64,000 nucleotides of DNA from VXRD01 sp965242535 (GTDB lineage: Bacteria > Latescibacterota > UBA2968). Of this stretch, positions 50,198-59,677 are shown piece after piece. Each line of letters opens with the position of its first letter. The stretch's first letter is position 1. The notes beneath the pieces were generated by a model that did not search any database, was not told the origin of the DNA, and saw nothing but the letters and a program-made list of their open reading frames with translations. The position numbers and the translations under genes were made by a program. The stretch spans positions 2,232,001 through 2,296,000 of the forward strand of contig OZ251458.1 in NCBI GenBank assembly GCA_965242535.1, in the 5' to 3' direction.

Positions 50198-50217
50198 TAG
50201 GGACAGGCCACCGTGCC
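50198..50217. repeat. REP half, left flank of intact element R
   Basis: TAGGGACAGGCCACCGTGCC; the GCCnCCGTGCC part recurs at 50608, consistent with an approximately 10-bp target duplication. Confidence 0.72.
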
Positions 50218-50607
50218 ATCTGTACCAACTAATGATACCTAAATGTTGATCGCACCCATCCGCACCGACATTGCTCGCTTTTCTAAAGCGTTTGGTCCTA
50301 CAGCATCGTGGGTTGCCTTCGATGCCTTCGGCGACCTACTTTTTTTCAACAGCAAAAAAAAGTAGGCAAAAAATGCCGCTCTCATGCGCCGAGGGGCTAG
50401 GCACAGCGCAAAGCGCTTTTGTAAGAGCACGACATGCGTTGGCCTGCCAAGTGGGTTGCAAAATGGATGTGGGTTGCGAGACGGACTTGCGCGCTGTGCC
50501 CGATGGCTTTCGGTGATGGACTTTTGGGATGGCACGGTTGGCGAGGGCTTCTCTGAAGGACGGTGGAACAGCAAAGCGATCCCGATAATGAATCAGTTGG
50601 TACAAAT
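50218..50607. mobile_element. Element R, uninterrupted copy (390 bp, MITE-like)
   Basis: The terminal inverted repeats are ATCTGTACCAACT at the left and AGTTGGTACAAAT at the right. It contains an internal hairpin CTACTTTTTTTCAACAGC with its complement to AAAAAAAAGTAG, the exact place where the IS elements sit in other copies. No protein-coding frame with support; non-autonomous. Three other, interrupted or partial, copies are in the window. Confidence 0.8.
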
Positions 50608-50769
50608 GCCCCGTGCCTGTCCTCGATACCGCCAAGTCAGTTGCAAGTAACCAGTCCCGTCTCCCCTCTCCCCTCTCCCGCCTGAAAGGTGTGACGGGTT
50701 TTTTATCGCATAATGCACAAAATCAAGCCATCAAACAAACCTTGCTCTCATCTATCAAAGAAGCCATGC
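50608..50769. other. REP half and repeat-rich leader upstream of the solute-binding lipoprotein gene
   Basis: 50608-50625 is the right REP half (GCCCCGTGCCTGTCCTCG). Short CTCCCCTCTCCC heptamers follow (50660-50683). The rest (TTTTTTATCGCATAATG) may hold a promoter. Confidence 0.5.
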
Positions 50770-50917
50770 TCCGTCTCCCGTCTTCCGTCTTCCGTCTTCC
50801 GTCTTCCGTCTTCCGTCTTCCGTCTTCCGTCTTCCGTCTTCCGTCTTCCGTCTCCCGTCTCCCGTCTTCCGTCTCCCATCTCCCGTCTTCCGTCTCCCGT
50901 CTCCCCTCTCCCCTCTA
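50770..50917. repeat. Heptamer minisatellite, about 21 units, abutting a gene start
   Basis: Continuous CGTCTTC/CGTCTCC units over 148 bp, ending 13 bp before the ATG of the solute-binding protein gene. Three units make 21 bp, so one frame reads a seven-residue repeat, giving an artificial open frame fused to the gene. Confidence 0.9.
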
Positions 50918-50930
50918 CGGAGTATTTAAT

Positions 50931-52862
50931 ATGGATACAGAACGCCGTTTGTGCTGTTTTTTTATTTTTTTGTTGATCGCGTGGGGTGGGTGTCTCGCGC
51001 CGGATGATGGGCGAGAGGTGGGGGCGACGTCTCGCGGTCGGGAGAAGCGGGAAGCGGTTGTGACGAGCGCGCCGCTCGAAATCGATCCCGCGATTCTCCG
51101 GGACCGCGCGTTTAGCGAAGCGCCGATGTTGGCGGAACGAGTCGGGCGGGGCGAACTGCCGCCCGTGGCGCAACGCCTGCCGGAGAATCCATTGGTCATC
51201 GTGCCGGTCGAAGAAATCGGGACCTATGGCGGGATGTTGCGGCGTGCGCTCACCGGGGATATCGTGCAAACCCCTGGCCCCAGCAAGACCTTGAACGAGA
51301 ATCTGATGGGCTTTGAACGCCCTTTTCCAAACGGCATCCAGCACAACTTGGCCGAGGAGTTTGCGTACGCGGACGGCGGCAGGGTCGCGGTGTTCAAAAT
51401 TCGCAAGGGCGTCAAGTGGTCGGACGGGCATCCGTTCACGGTCGACGATATTTTGTTTTGGTATTACGACATGACCTTTGACGACGACGCGCGTCAAAAT
51501 CCCTTTCCGCCCGCGGGGTGGATGGTGGATGGCGAGCCCCTGCGGTTCAGAAAGATCGATTCGCACACGCTTGAAATCTCCTCGCCCAAGCCCATGGGGC
51601 GCGTGCTTCAAGAACTCTGCCGCGAGTTGGTCGCCGCGCCCCGGCACGTTTTGTTGCCCATGCATCCGCGATACAATCCCAAAGCCAGTTATGGGGATTT
51701 TCGCACGGCGACGACCACCGCGCAACGGCTCATGCAACCCGGCATGCCCCGCATCTCCGCGTGGGTGCCCGTGGAGTGGATCCGCGGGCAACGCATCGTC
51801 TATGAACGCAATCCGTATTATTGGAAGGTCGATACCGCGGGCAACCAACTGCCTTATGCGGATCGCATCGTCTTCAATGTGATTCAGGATCAGCAGGTGA
51901 TCCTCCTCAAATTCATCAATGGCGAACTCGACTTGATCGGCCGTTATACGCGCATCGACATGTTCCCCACGCTCAAGGCCGAGGAGAAGAAGGGGAAATT
52001 CGCACTCCGCATCACCGGCCCCAACAGGGGGCCGGCGTACCATCTCAACTGGGACGCGCCCGCGCCCGCCTTGCGAGAGGCGTTTCGCAATAAAAACGTC
52101 CGCATCGCGCTTTCGCAAGCGGTGAACCGAGCGGAAATCAACGAGATCGTTTTTCACGGGTTGCTCGAACCCTCGGGCTATTCTTTTGGGCCGATCAGCC
52201 CGTACTTTTCCGCAGACGCGTACGCGAAGTACGCCGAGTACGACCCCGCCAAAGCCAAACGCCTGCTCGACCGCGAGGGCTATGTGGATGCGGATGGAGA
52301 CGGCATCCGCGAACTTCGGGATGGCTCTCGGTTTGAACTCACGATCGATTTCGTCCATCCCGGCGGCATGTTCAACGGGCAACCCGTCTCGGAATTGGTC
52401 GCGGATCACTGGCGCGATGTGGGGATTAAGGTGAATCTCAACGGGGCATTGCGCGATATCATCGTCCCGCGCCGATACAACTGCGAATACGACGTCCACT
52501 ATTGGGGGCTGGAGGGGCCGAACGATCCCTTGTCGTATGCCATCGGCTGGGCCGTGCTGGCGAAGAACGTGCCCTATTGGCACCAGAACGCCTGGGACGA
52601 AGGCCCGGATTGGTTGCACGAGGCCACGCGGTACGCGCGCTTGGCGATGACGACGGTGGATCCTGCAAAACGCCGCGCGTATATGACTCGGATGCGCGAT
52701 CTCCACGCGGAAAACGTTCCGATCATTGCGATTGGCTCTGCCTATCACGTTTGGGGGGCGAACGCGCGCTTGGGCAATGTGCCCTACGAAAATGTGGCCG
52801 ACAACGCCTTCTTAGGCTGGAGCCGGCCGGTGTTTCACGAACAGATTTTTGTGAAGCGATGA
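50931..52862 (+). CDS. ABC transporter substrate-binding lipoprotein, family 5 (peptide/nickel/sugar type)
   Basis: 643 residues. Lipoprotein signal CFFIFLLIAWGGC. The SBP_bac_5 signature region is RKGVKWSDGHPFTVDDILFWYY, with WIRGQRIVYERNPYYWKVDTAGNQLPYAD and the late ALSQAVNRAEINEIVFHGL. It resembles long binding proteins for oligopeptides or oligosaccharides. No permease or ATPase genes are adjacent, so it is an orphan component. GGAG lies ten bases before the ATG; the upstream open frame is repeat translation and is excluded. Confidence 0.9.
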   Translation: MDTERRLCCFFIFLLIAWGGCLAPDDGREVGATSRGREKREAVVTSAPLEIDPAILRDRAFSEAPMLAERVGRGELPPVAQRLPENPLVIVPVEEIGTYGGMLRRALTGDIVQTPGPSKTLNENLMGFERPFPNGIQHNLAEEFAYADGGRVAVFKIRKGVKWSDGHPFTVDDILFWYYDMTFDDDARQNPFPPAGWMVDGEPLRFRKIDSHTLEISSPKPMGRVLQELCRELVAAPRHVLLPMHPRYNPKASYGDFRTATTTAQRLMQPGMPRISAWVPVEWIRGQRIVYERNPYYWKVDTAGNQLPYADRIVFNVIQDQQVILLKFINGELDLIGRYTRIDMFPTLKAEEKKGKFALRITGPNRGPAYHLNWDAPAPALREAFRNKNVRIALSQAVNRAEINEIVFHGLLEPSGYSFGPISPYFSADAYAKYAEYDPAKAKRLLDREGYVDADGDGIRELRDGSRFELTIDFVHPGGMFNGQPVSELVADHWRDVGIKVNLNGALRDIIVPRRYNCEYDVHYWGLEGPNDPLSYAIGWAVLAKNVPYWHQNAWDEGPDWLHEATRYARLAMTTVDPAKRRAYMTRMRDLHAENVPIIAIGSAYHVWGANARLGNVPYENVADNAFLGWSRPVFHEQIFVKR

Positions 52863-52869
52863 GGCATGG

Positions 52870-53691
52870 TTAAAAAAAGCGTTTCAAAAAATTCGCGGAG
52901 CGGATGGCCGCGAGGTCCGGGGGCAAATCGCCTGCAAAGGCGTGGTGCAAGGTGACGTAGCCCGCGTACTCGATGGCGTGCAGGCCGTCAAAGACGCGCT
53001 GAAAGTCGATGCCGCCGGGTTCGTCGAGGGGCCGCAAGGTGGATGGCACTGTGCCGCGCACCCATGTGGCCATGGGCATGTCGCCATTGGGATCGGGAAC
53101 GTGATTTTGCAAATAGACGTTAAAGAGATGGGGCGCGAAGCGTTTGAGGGTTTCCGCGCCGTAGTCCTCGCCGCACAAGGCCAAATTGGCCGGTTCGTAG
53201 ATGAGACCAAAATTGGGTCGGTTCATCCTTTGCAACACATCGAGCGATCCGGCGACGGTTTCAAAGAGGCTTTGGGTATGCGATTGATGCGCCAAGCGAA
53301 TCCCGCGGTCGGCGGCTTCATCGGCGGCGCGCTGGCCGGGCGGGATGTCGGCATCGGTTTTGAGGCAGACGCGCAAGAGATCGCAGTCGAGGGCGTCCGC
53401 CAAGTCGAGGTGTGGGGTGATGTTGCGTAGGCTGTCTGGCCCGTTGGGCCCATTTTCGGGGATGGCAAAATCGCCCGTTGCCATCGAGACCGCGAGGCCG
53501 CGTTTTTGCAGCAGGTGTCGCACGTCGCGGATGTGTTCTTTCGAGCTGTGCGTGCCCGCGGCCGATGCGCGCATGCACAGGGCTTCGTACCCCGCGTTTT
53601 GGGCGATGACCGCGAGTTCGGGCAGGGCGATGCTCAGGTTGCGTTTGTCGCGGAAACTTTCGGCGACGCGGACGGAAAGCGCGAGTTGCAT
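52870..53691 (-). CDS. Sugar phosphate isomerase/epimerase-like TIM-barrel protein
   Basis: 273 residues of the xylose-isomerase-like fold: MQLALSVRVAESFRDKRNL, GYEALCMRASAAGTHSS, LDLADALDCDLLRVCLK, RIRL-like RGIRLAHQSHTQSLFETVAG and NFGLIYEPANLALCGEDYG, then VNLQNH-like VYLQNHVPDPNG. Metal-site acids are less clear than in typical members (Glu in YEPANL). GGAGGTCGAT precedes the ATG. It is convergent with the solute-binding gene and may act on the imported sugar (inference). Confidence 0.8.
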   Translation of the reverse strand: MQLALSVRVAESFRDKRNLSIALPELAVIAQNAGYEALCMRASAAGTHSSKEHIRDVRHLLQKRGLAVSMATGDFAIPENGPNGPDSLRNITPHLDLADALDCDLLRVCLKTDADIPPGQRAADEAADRGIRLAHQSHTQSLFETVAGSLDVLQRMNRPNFGLIYEPANLALCGEDYGAETLKRFAPHLFNVYLQNHVPDPNGDMPMATWVRGTVPSTLRPLDEPGGIDFQRVFDGLHAIEYAGYVTLHHAFAGDLPPDLAAIRSANFLKRFF

Positions 53692-53854
53692 ATCGACCTC
53701 CAGATCAGAGCGGTTGGTCGCTATCTATGCGGGATTTTCGCATTGATGTCAACGCCCGAATGCGGCGTGGAAAATTCGATTTGCAATCGATGGATTTTTC
53801 CCTATCCTTCCCAAGTCCGCGTGTTGTTTGTGTGCGATAGCAATGGAGCGTGTC

Positions 53855-54523
53855 ATGATCGAAATGCGCGTTGAGGATTTGCGTCGAGATCCGTCGAGGC
53901 AAGGCGTGATGTGGCTGCGGAGCGTTGAAGGTAGCGTGATGGTGCCCATCGAAATCGGTCAAGCCGAGTACCTGTCTATTTGTGCCGAACTGGCCGGCGA
54001 GACCATGCAACGGCCGCTCACGCACGATTTGTTGCAAGCGGTGTTGCTGTATTTCGATGCCACAGTCGAAGAGGTGCGGATCGTCGATTTGAAAGATCAG
54101 ATTTTTTACGCCGAACTCGTCCTCTCTGTCGGGGAGACGCAGGTGCGGTTCGACGCCCGCCCTAGCGATAGCATCGCACTGGCGCTCAAGTTTGACGCGC
54201 CGATTTACATGGATGCCAAAATCATTCAGCAGGTGGGGTTCAAAATTCACCGCACGGAACAGGGGTACGAACTCAGGCGCTTGCAATCCTCGGCCGTCGG
54301 TCTCGTGCAGGCCGAGGCGGATTCGGACATCGCCCAAGCGACAAAGCGGCCCATACAAGGCGTGGATTCGCAGGGGCGGGATATCGATCCCGACGAGTTG
54401 CTCGAGATGTTGAAAGACGAGATGAATAAGGCCGTCGAGGAAGAGCGCTACGAAGACGCGGGGATGATCCGGGATGAGATCGAGCGGATAGAGGCGAGAG
54501 ACGCGGAGAAAGGCGAACCGTAA
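53855..54523 (+). CDS. Bifunctional nuclease family protein (DUF151) with UVR motif
   Basis: 222 residues. The DUF151 core has MVPIEIGQAEYLSI, RPLTHDLLQAVLLYFDATVEEVRIVDLKDQIFYAEL and the diagnostic RFDARPSDSIALALKFDAPIY. The C-terminal UvrB/UvrC-type coiled motif is LKDEMNKAVEEERYEDAGM, then IRDEIERIE. Members degrade DNA and RNA or act in stress response. The start is the ATG six bases after GGAG. Monocistronic, ending in a hairpin region. Confidence 0.92.
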   Translation: MIEMRVEDLRRDPSRQGVMWLRSVEGSVMVPIEIGQAEYLSICAELAGETMQRPLTHDLLQAVLLYFDATVEEVRIVDLKDQIFYAELVLSVGETQVRFDARPSDSIALALKFDAPIYMDAKIIQQVGFKIHRTEQGYELRRLQSSAVGLVQAEADSDIAQATKRPIQGVDSQGRDIDPDELLEMLKDEMNKAVEEERYEDAGMIRDEIERIEARDAEKGEP

Positions 54524-54530
54524 CGCAACT

Positions 54531-54551
54531 CCCCGCGTGATATACGTGGGG
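54531..54551. other. Hairpin resembling a lone type I-E CRISPR repeat
   Basis: CCCCGCGT, loop GATAT, ACGTGGGG, then ATGAAC. The stem ends and the GGGGATGAAC tail resemble type I-E repeats, but the loop is longer and no second copy or cas gene is seen. More likely a 3' stem-loop of the nuclease gene. Confidence 0.4.
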
Positions 54552-54683
54552 ATGAACGCAGGGGAATGCTAGCTCTGCGAAGCGTCTATTTGAGGAGATT
54601 TTTCTTCACACTTTGTGAAATACAGATTTTACCAGTCCGAAAGAGCGGTTTTTCTTTATGGCGCGTAACTGTACAATCAAAAA

Positions 54684-54713
54684 AGGTCTAGCCAATAGCT
54701 AGACCTTTTTTTT
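54684..54713. terminator. Bidirectional intrinsic terminator
   Basis: AGGTCTAGC pairs perfectly with GCTAGACCT around a 5-base loop; eight or more Ts follow on the plus strand and A-rich bases precede it. It lies between convergent genes and serves both. Confidence 0.92.
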
Positions 54714-54724
54714 CATGGCCGCTG

Positions 54725-54991
54725 TCAATCAGCCGCGGCAGCATCGGCTTCTGCTTCAGCCTGACCGGTCGATGTCAAGAACTCATAGGCTTTGTTCAAC
54801 ACCAACACGGCTTTGGGGATGTCGTTCACCTTCAGGCTATTGGTTCTTTGCCAATTTCCCTCCTTGTCCAAATAACTCCGTTGAAATGAAACCGTCCGCA
54901 TGGTGAAAGACTCGCCACCACGGGTATATTCATTTTCAAAGATCGAAGCACTGCAAGGACCATGACGAAATGTGATTTCGGGCTGCGCCAT
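54725..54991 (-). CDS. Conserved small hypothetical protein
   Basis: 88 residues. FRHGPCSASIFENEY, RTVSFQRSYLDKEGNW, then QRTNSLKVNDIPKAVLVLNKAYEFL is a pattern I recall from a widespread family of uncharacterised small proteins; it suggests a compact beta-sheet followed by a helix. The tail is Ala/Glu-rich. The start has AGGAGGTG seven bases upstream, one of the strongest ribosome sites in the window; the longer frame includes that site and is rejected. Single gene with its own terminator; likely well expressed. Confidence 0.82.
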   Translation of the reverse strand: MAQPEITFRHGPCSASIFENEYTRGGESFTMRTVSFQRSYLDKEGNWQRTNSLKVNDIPKAVLVLNKAYEFLTSTGQAEAEADAAAAD

Positions 54992-55072
54992 TTTTTTCAC
55001 CTCCTTTCCGTGGGTAGTTATCGGCCCGCTCCACCCAGCCACCGCGGCTTGGGCGGGCTGACCACTGACTGC

Positions 55073-58000
55073 TTATCTCAACAACGCGACGCGCTGGATC
55101 AATGTCGCTTCTCCGTCTTTCAGATAGATCAGATAGACCCCAGAACTCACGGCGATCCCCGAATCATTCGTGCCATCCCAGATTCGCTGATGATAGCCAG
55201 CGGGCAAATCGCGGTGGACTAATCGGCGGACGGGCTGGCCGAGAACGTTGTACACCGTTAGGTGAACCGGGCCGCCCGCGGTGTAAAATCCAAAGCGCGT
55301 TGCGGAATTAAAGGGATTGGGAGACGGGTAAATGACCCGTTTGCGATCGGGTTGGATCGGATCATCCGCCTCGCCTTCGCGGGATTCGGGATCGTCGGGC
55401 GGAGGCGTGTCGACGGTTTGCTCGTCTTGAAAGACGATCGGTTGTCCCGGCGTGCTACCCGTATAACGCAGGTCGATCAGGGTGTCCGGCCCCGCGGGCG
55501 CGATCAAGAGGATGCGGTCGGACTTTGCCAAGCCATTCCCAATGCGCCCGCCGGCAGAGAAGACGCGCTCTGCGGCTACCGCTTGGATGTTGCCGACCAG
55601 TATGAGCCGATCATCCGCGGCCAACACCGTGCCCGCTGGCAGGCGCGTCAGAGCACCGTCGTCATCCCCGAGTAGCCAGCCGGATATGTCGATGGGCATA
55701 TCGCCAAAATTTTCGATAGTGACGTATTGATCTTCCAATGCGTCAACCCGGCCATCGCCGTTGATGTCGCGCTGTGGTTCAACGAGGACCGAATGCAATT
55801 TCAACGCGGGTTTGGGCCATACGAAAATGGACACGGGCAAAAAGAGCTCGTCGCCTCGGTCCGTGCTGAGTGCGACAATCGCGGGATGGGTTCCGACACT
55901 TTGCGGCTTCCACACCAGGGAGTGGTCGTGCCATTCCGGGCCGCCATCGACTTGCACTTGAACATTGGGGGGCACATCAATTTGATGCCGCCAGGTCATG
56001 GATTGGTAGATGGGGGCGATGGCGTCGAGTTGGGCGCGGAGCGAGAGGACGCGCACGGATACCCGATGCGAGACCGAATCGCGCCCATCGCTCGCCCATA
56101 TCACCACTTGGACGCGGCCCGTGTCGCGTTCCGTTGCCAGACCGCTTAGATGCTCGCCATCCCAGTGCAACCACGCGAGCGGTTGATGCACGCGCAAATC
56201 GAGCGCATCGCCATCCGGGTCGTGAACGCGCGGCGCGTATTGAAATGTCAATCCCACCAGCGCGAGCGTATCCGAGATGGATAAAAAGCGCGGTGGGCTA
56301 TTCGCCGGTTCCCGCGGTTCGCTCGCAACCGAATCGGGCATGCTCGCGGTGGAATCGGGGACGGAAACCACATTTTCTGACTCATTGGTCGGCTGATCGC
56401 CCGCGCTTCCATCCTTTGATTCGCCATCTGTATCGGTTGATTCACCGTCGGGGTTCTCATCTGTATTTTCATCTGATCGATCGCCCTCGCCATCAGTTGG
56501 CGGATCGCCCTCGCCATTATCCGATGTATCTATCGGCTGTGACGCTTCGCCTGGGGAAAAACGCCCGGTGTATAAGGTGCTGTGGCCGATCCAAGTTCCA
56601 TCCTTTAGAACGAGGGATTGATCGGTTGCCTTGGATTGATATGCGACAACGAGTAGCGTATCCCCCGTCGCTAGGTTGATGAGCACGAGGACATCGCCCG
56701 AATTGGTCAGGCCGTTGCCGATGCTACCGTCGTCTGTATAGACCTGTCCGGGAATGCCGCTCGGCGAGCCACCGCCGAATAGGACGATGCGTTCTCCCGG
56801 CGCGATAGTGGTGCCTTCGGGAAATTCAAACATCTTGTCGAGGGCGACATCGTCATCGGAGAGCAGATAGCCGGAGATGTCGATGGGTTGATCGCCGCGA
56901 TTGATCAGCTCGATAAATTCATCCTCTCGGCTATGGCGCATCCCATCGCCATTGGCATCGCCCTGTTCGCTCGACGCGGGATCGGCATGGATTTCGTCAA
57001 TGTGTAGCCCTTGGATATTTCTATTTGTTTTTTCATCGGTTGGCGGATCGCCCACGTTCCCATCCGTTGATTCGCCACTTGTATCGGTTGATTCACCGTC
57101 GGGGTTCTCATCTGTATTTTCATCTGATTGATCGCCCTCGCCATTATCCGATGTATCTATCGGCTGTGACGCCTCGCCCGGGGAAAAACGTCCAGCGTAT
57201 AAGGTGCTGTGACCGATCCAAGTTTCATCTTGTTGAACGAGGGATTGATCTTTTGCATTGGATTGATATGCAATGGCGAGTAGCGTATCCCTCGCGGTTG
57301 GATCGATGAGCACGAGGACATCCCCCGCGTTGATCAGGCCGTTGCCTATGTTGCCATCGTCTGTATAGACCTGTCCGGGAATGCCGCTCGGCGAACCACC
57401 GCCGAATAGGACGATGCGTTCTCCCGGCGCAATGATTGTGCTGTCGGGAAAACGAAACATTTTGTCGAGGGCGACATCGTCATCGGAGAGCAGATAGCCG
57501 GAGAGGTCGATGGATTGATCGCCGCGATTGATCAGCTCGATAAATTCATCCTCTTGACCGTGGCGTATCCCATCGCCATTGGCATCGCCCCGTTCGCCGA
57601 AAGCGGGATCCGCGTGGATTTCTTCAATGTGCAAGCCAAGGGTATTTTTGCCATCACCCGCATCGGTTGGCAGATCGCCCTCGCCATTATCCGATGTATT
57701 TATCGGCTGTGACGCCTCCCCCGGTGAAAAACGTCCGGTGTATAAGGTGCTGTGCCCAACCCACGCTCCGTCCTGTTGAACGAGGGATTGATCGTTTGCC
57801 TTGGATTGATATGCGACGGCGAGTAGCGTATCCCCCGTCGCCGGATTGATGAGCACAATGACATCGCCCGAATTGGTCAGGCCGTTGCCTATGCTACCGT
57901 CATCTGTATAGACCTGACCGGGGATACCCTGCGGCGATCCACCGCCGAATAGGACGATGCGTTCTCCCGGCGCGATAGTGGTGCCCTCGGGAAATTCAAA

Positions 58001-59677
58001 CATTTTGTCGAGGGCGACATCGTCATCGGAGAGCAGATAGCCGGAGAGGTCAATGGATTGATCGCCGCGATTGATCAGTTCGATAAATTCGTCCTCTCGG
58101 CTGTGGCGCACCCCATCGCCATTGGCATCGCCTTGTTCGCTCGACGCGGGGTCCGCGTGGATTTCGTCAATGTGTAGCCCTTGGATATTTCTATTTATTT
58201 GTTCATCGGTCAGCGGATCGCCCGTATCGGTTGGCGGATCGCCCGTGCTCCCATCCGTTGATTCGCCCCCCGTATCCGTTGATTGATCGCCCTCGCCATT
58301 ATCCGATGTATCTATCGGCTGTGACGCTTCGCCCGGTGAAAAAATTCCAGAGTATAAGGTGCTATGCCCGACCCACGCTCCGTCCTGCTGAACGAGGGAT
58401 TGATCAGTTGCAGTGGATTCAAACGCGACGGTGAGCACGGTATCGCCCGCGGTTGGATCGATGAGCACAATGACATCTCCCGCGTTGGTCAGGCCGTTGC
58501 CGATGCTACCGTCGTCTGTATAGACCTGTCCGGGAATGCCGCTCGGCGAGCCACCGCCGAATAGGACGATGCGCTCTCCCGGCGCGATAGTGGTGCCTTC
58601 GGGAAATTCAAACATTTTGTCGAGAGCGACATCGTCATCGGAGAGCAGATAGCCGGAGAGGTCAATGGGTTGATCGCCGCGATTGATCAGCTCGATAAAT
58701 TCGTCCTCTCGGCTATGGCGCACCCCATCGCCATTGGCATCGCCTTGATCGCTCGACGCAGGGTCCGCGTGGATTTCCTCAATGTGCAATTTGTCGAAAG
58801 AAATCGCGGGTCGCTCTGGGCGCAGGGCCGTATCGATCTCGCCATCGCGTCCGATAACGGGCACTTTTTCGCCTGAGCCATCTGTCGTTAGCACCTCGTC
58901 GAGTTCGAGCAAAAGCATCTGCGGGGCGTTCTGATTCGGGCGATAGCGGAAATGAACGGAAACCAAGGGCGCATTCTCATCTTTGAACGCACGGTCGCCC
59001 ATGAAATCCGCGGCGACGATTCGCACGGTGCGATCTTCGGGTTCATGGCTGAAAATCCGCCAAGACGTGGTCGTGGATGTGCTGTCAAACGCCAGCGCGC
59101 TCGCGTGCCATTTCAGCGCGAATTGGATCGCCGAAACCGGCTCGTCGGTCGAAATGTGCAAATCCACCTCGACCTTTGTCGCGGACAGCCACTCGGCAGT
59201 GCTCGGCCGAATCCAGTTTGTCGTAATCCAGATGCCGGCGGATTCCGCAACGCCCTGCACGCGCTTGGGGGGACGTTTTCCATCTGCGAAATCCAAGTTG
59301 CCGATCCCCAACGGGTATTTGCCCAAAGGCGCGTTTTCTTTTGTGGTGAACATCAGTTTGCCCAGTTCGTGGTTGCCCGTTGCGAGCACTTGTGCGGCTT
59401 GTGGATCCAAAAAAACGAAGTGGAGATGAGGCGCGTTTTCGCGCACATAAGGCGTCATGGAAAGGTCCGTTTGGTCGATTCTCAAAAACGAGACCGCCGA
59501 TGGGTCGTATTCGAGGGAGAAGCCGATGCCGGAAATGGCCTGTGTGTTCGACAGAGAAATGGGCACGGCCACCGTATCGCCCGGCGCGCCGACGGCCTCG
59601 CCAAAGGTCAGCCGCGTCTCTGCCGCCGCGAGAGGGCTCGCGCAGAACAAGGTGAACACCAGCGCGACGTATTTCAT
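55073..59677 (-). CDS. Large secreted protein: cohesin domains, five lamin-tail domains, FlgD/type-IX-like C-terminus
   Basis: 1534 residues. Signal peptide (ALVFTLFCASPLAAA). Residues about 20-130 form a cohesin domain (GAPGDTVAVPISLSNTQ, FSLEYDPSAVSFL); a second cohesin-like unit spans 160-290. Four near-identical lamin-tail domains (about 296-455, 502-660, 682-840, 890-1050) share DEFIELINRGDQ, DLSGYLLSDDD and PGERIVLFGGGSP. Asp/Ser/Thr/Glu-rich linkers separate them. A cadherin-like Ig unit (about 1130-1280), a divergent fifth lamin-tail domain (1292-1430) and a C-terminal YPSPNPFNSATRFGFY...VYNVLGQPVR module follow. The DANGDGVRHSRED loops look calcium-binding. It is coupled to the upstream dockerin protein by ATGA. 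Confidence 0.85.
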   Translation of the reverse strand: MKYVALVFTLFCASPLAAAETRLTFGEAVGAPGDTVAVPISLSNTQAISGIGFSLEYDPSAVSFLRIDQTDLSMTPYVRENAPHLHFVFLDPQAAQVLATGNHELGKLMFTTKENAPLGKYPLGIGNLDFADGKRPPKRVQGVAESAGIWITTNWIRPSTAEWLSATKVEVDLHISTDEPVSAIQFALKWHASALAFDSTSTTTSWRIFSHEPEDRTVRIVAADFMGDRAFKDENAPLVSVHFRYRPNQNAPQMLLLELDEVLTTDGSGEKVPVIGRDGEIDTALRPERPAISFDKLHIEEIHADPASSDQGDANGDGVRHSREDEFIELINRGDQPIDLSGYLLSDDDVALDKMFEFPEGTTIAPGERIVLFGGGSPSGIPGQVYTDDGSIGNGLTNAGDVIVLIDPTAGDTVLTVAFESTATDQSLVQQDGAWVGHSTLYSGIFSPGEASQPIDTSDNGEGDQSTDTGGESTDGSTGDPPTDTGDPLTDEQINRNIQGLHIDEIHADPASSEQGDANGDGVRHSREDEFIELINRGDQSIDLSGYLLSDDDVALDKMFEFPEGTTIAPGERIVLFGGGSPQGIPGQVYTDDGSIGNGLTNSGDVIVLINPATGDTLLAVAYQSKANDQSLVQQDGAWVGHSTLYTGRFSPGEASQPINTSDNGEGDLPTDAGDGKNTLGLHIEEIHADPAFGERGDANGDGIRHGQEDEFIELINRGDQSIDLSGYLLSDDDVALDKMFRFPDSTIIAPGERIVLFGGGSPSGIPGQVYTDDGNIGNGLINAGDVLVLIDPTARDTLLAIAYQSNAKDQSLVQQDETWIGHSTLYAGRFSPGEASQPIDTSDNGEGDQSDENTDENPDGESTDTSGESTDGNVGDPPTDEKTNRNIQGLHIDEIHADPASSEQGDANGDGMRHSREDEFIELINRGDQPIDISGYLLSDDDVALDKMFEFPEGTTIAPGERIVLFGGGSPSGIPGQVYTDDGSIGNGLTNSGDVLVLINLATGDTLLVVAYQSKATDQSLVLKDGTWIGHSTLYTGRFSPGEASQPIDTSDNGEGDPPTDGEGDRSDENTDENPDGESTDTDGESKDGSAGDQPTNESENVVSVPDSTASMPDSVASEPREPANSPPRFLSISDTLALVGLTFQYAPRVHDPDGDALDLRVHQPLAWLHWDGEHLSGLATERDTGRVQVVIWASDGRDSVSHRVSVRVLSLRAQLDAIAPIYQSMTWRHQIDVPPNVQVQVDGGPEWHDHSLVWKPQSVGTHPAIVALSTDRGDELFLPVSIFVWPKPALKLHSVLVEPQRDINGDGRVDALEDQYVTIENFGDMPIDISGWLLGDDDGALTRLPAGTVLAADDRLILVGNIQAVAAERVFSAGGRIGNGLAKSDRILLIAPAGPDTLIDLRYTGSTPGQPIVFQDEQTVDTPPPDDPESREGEADDPIQPDRKRVIYPSPNPFNSATRFGFYTAGGPVHLTVYNVLGQPVRRLVHRDLPAGYHQRIWDGTNDSGIAVSSGVYLIYLKDGEATLIQRVALLR
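56525..58796. repeat. Four tandem long coding repeats (lamin-tail units)
   Basis: Units of about 470-490 bp at roughly 58310-58796, 57700-58175, 57165-57635 and 56525-57010, nearly identical in DNA, with variable linkers of 60-160 bp. High identity suggests recent expansion or gene conversion. Confidence 0.85.

Noticed and set aside
50613..50930. Long N-terminal extension of the solute-binding protein made of RLPSSVF repeats
   Set aside because: It is a translation of the CGTCTYC minisatellite and a REP fragment. A proper lipoprotein signal and ribosome site begin at 50931.
50748..52748. Minus-strand frame of 666 codons opposite the solute-binding protein
   Set aside because: Shadow frame; the plus strand shows a lipobox and family-5 binding-protein motifs.
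54531..54551. CRISPR array
   Set aside because: Only one repeat-like unit, no spacers, no second copy and no cas genes; reported only as a low-interest resemblance.
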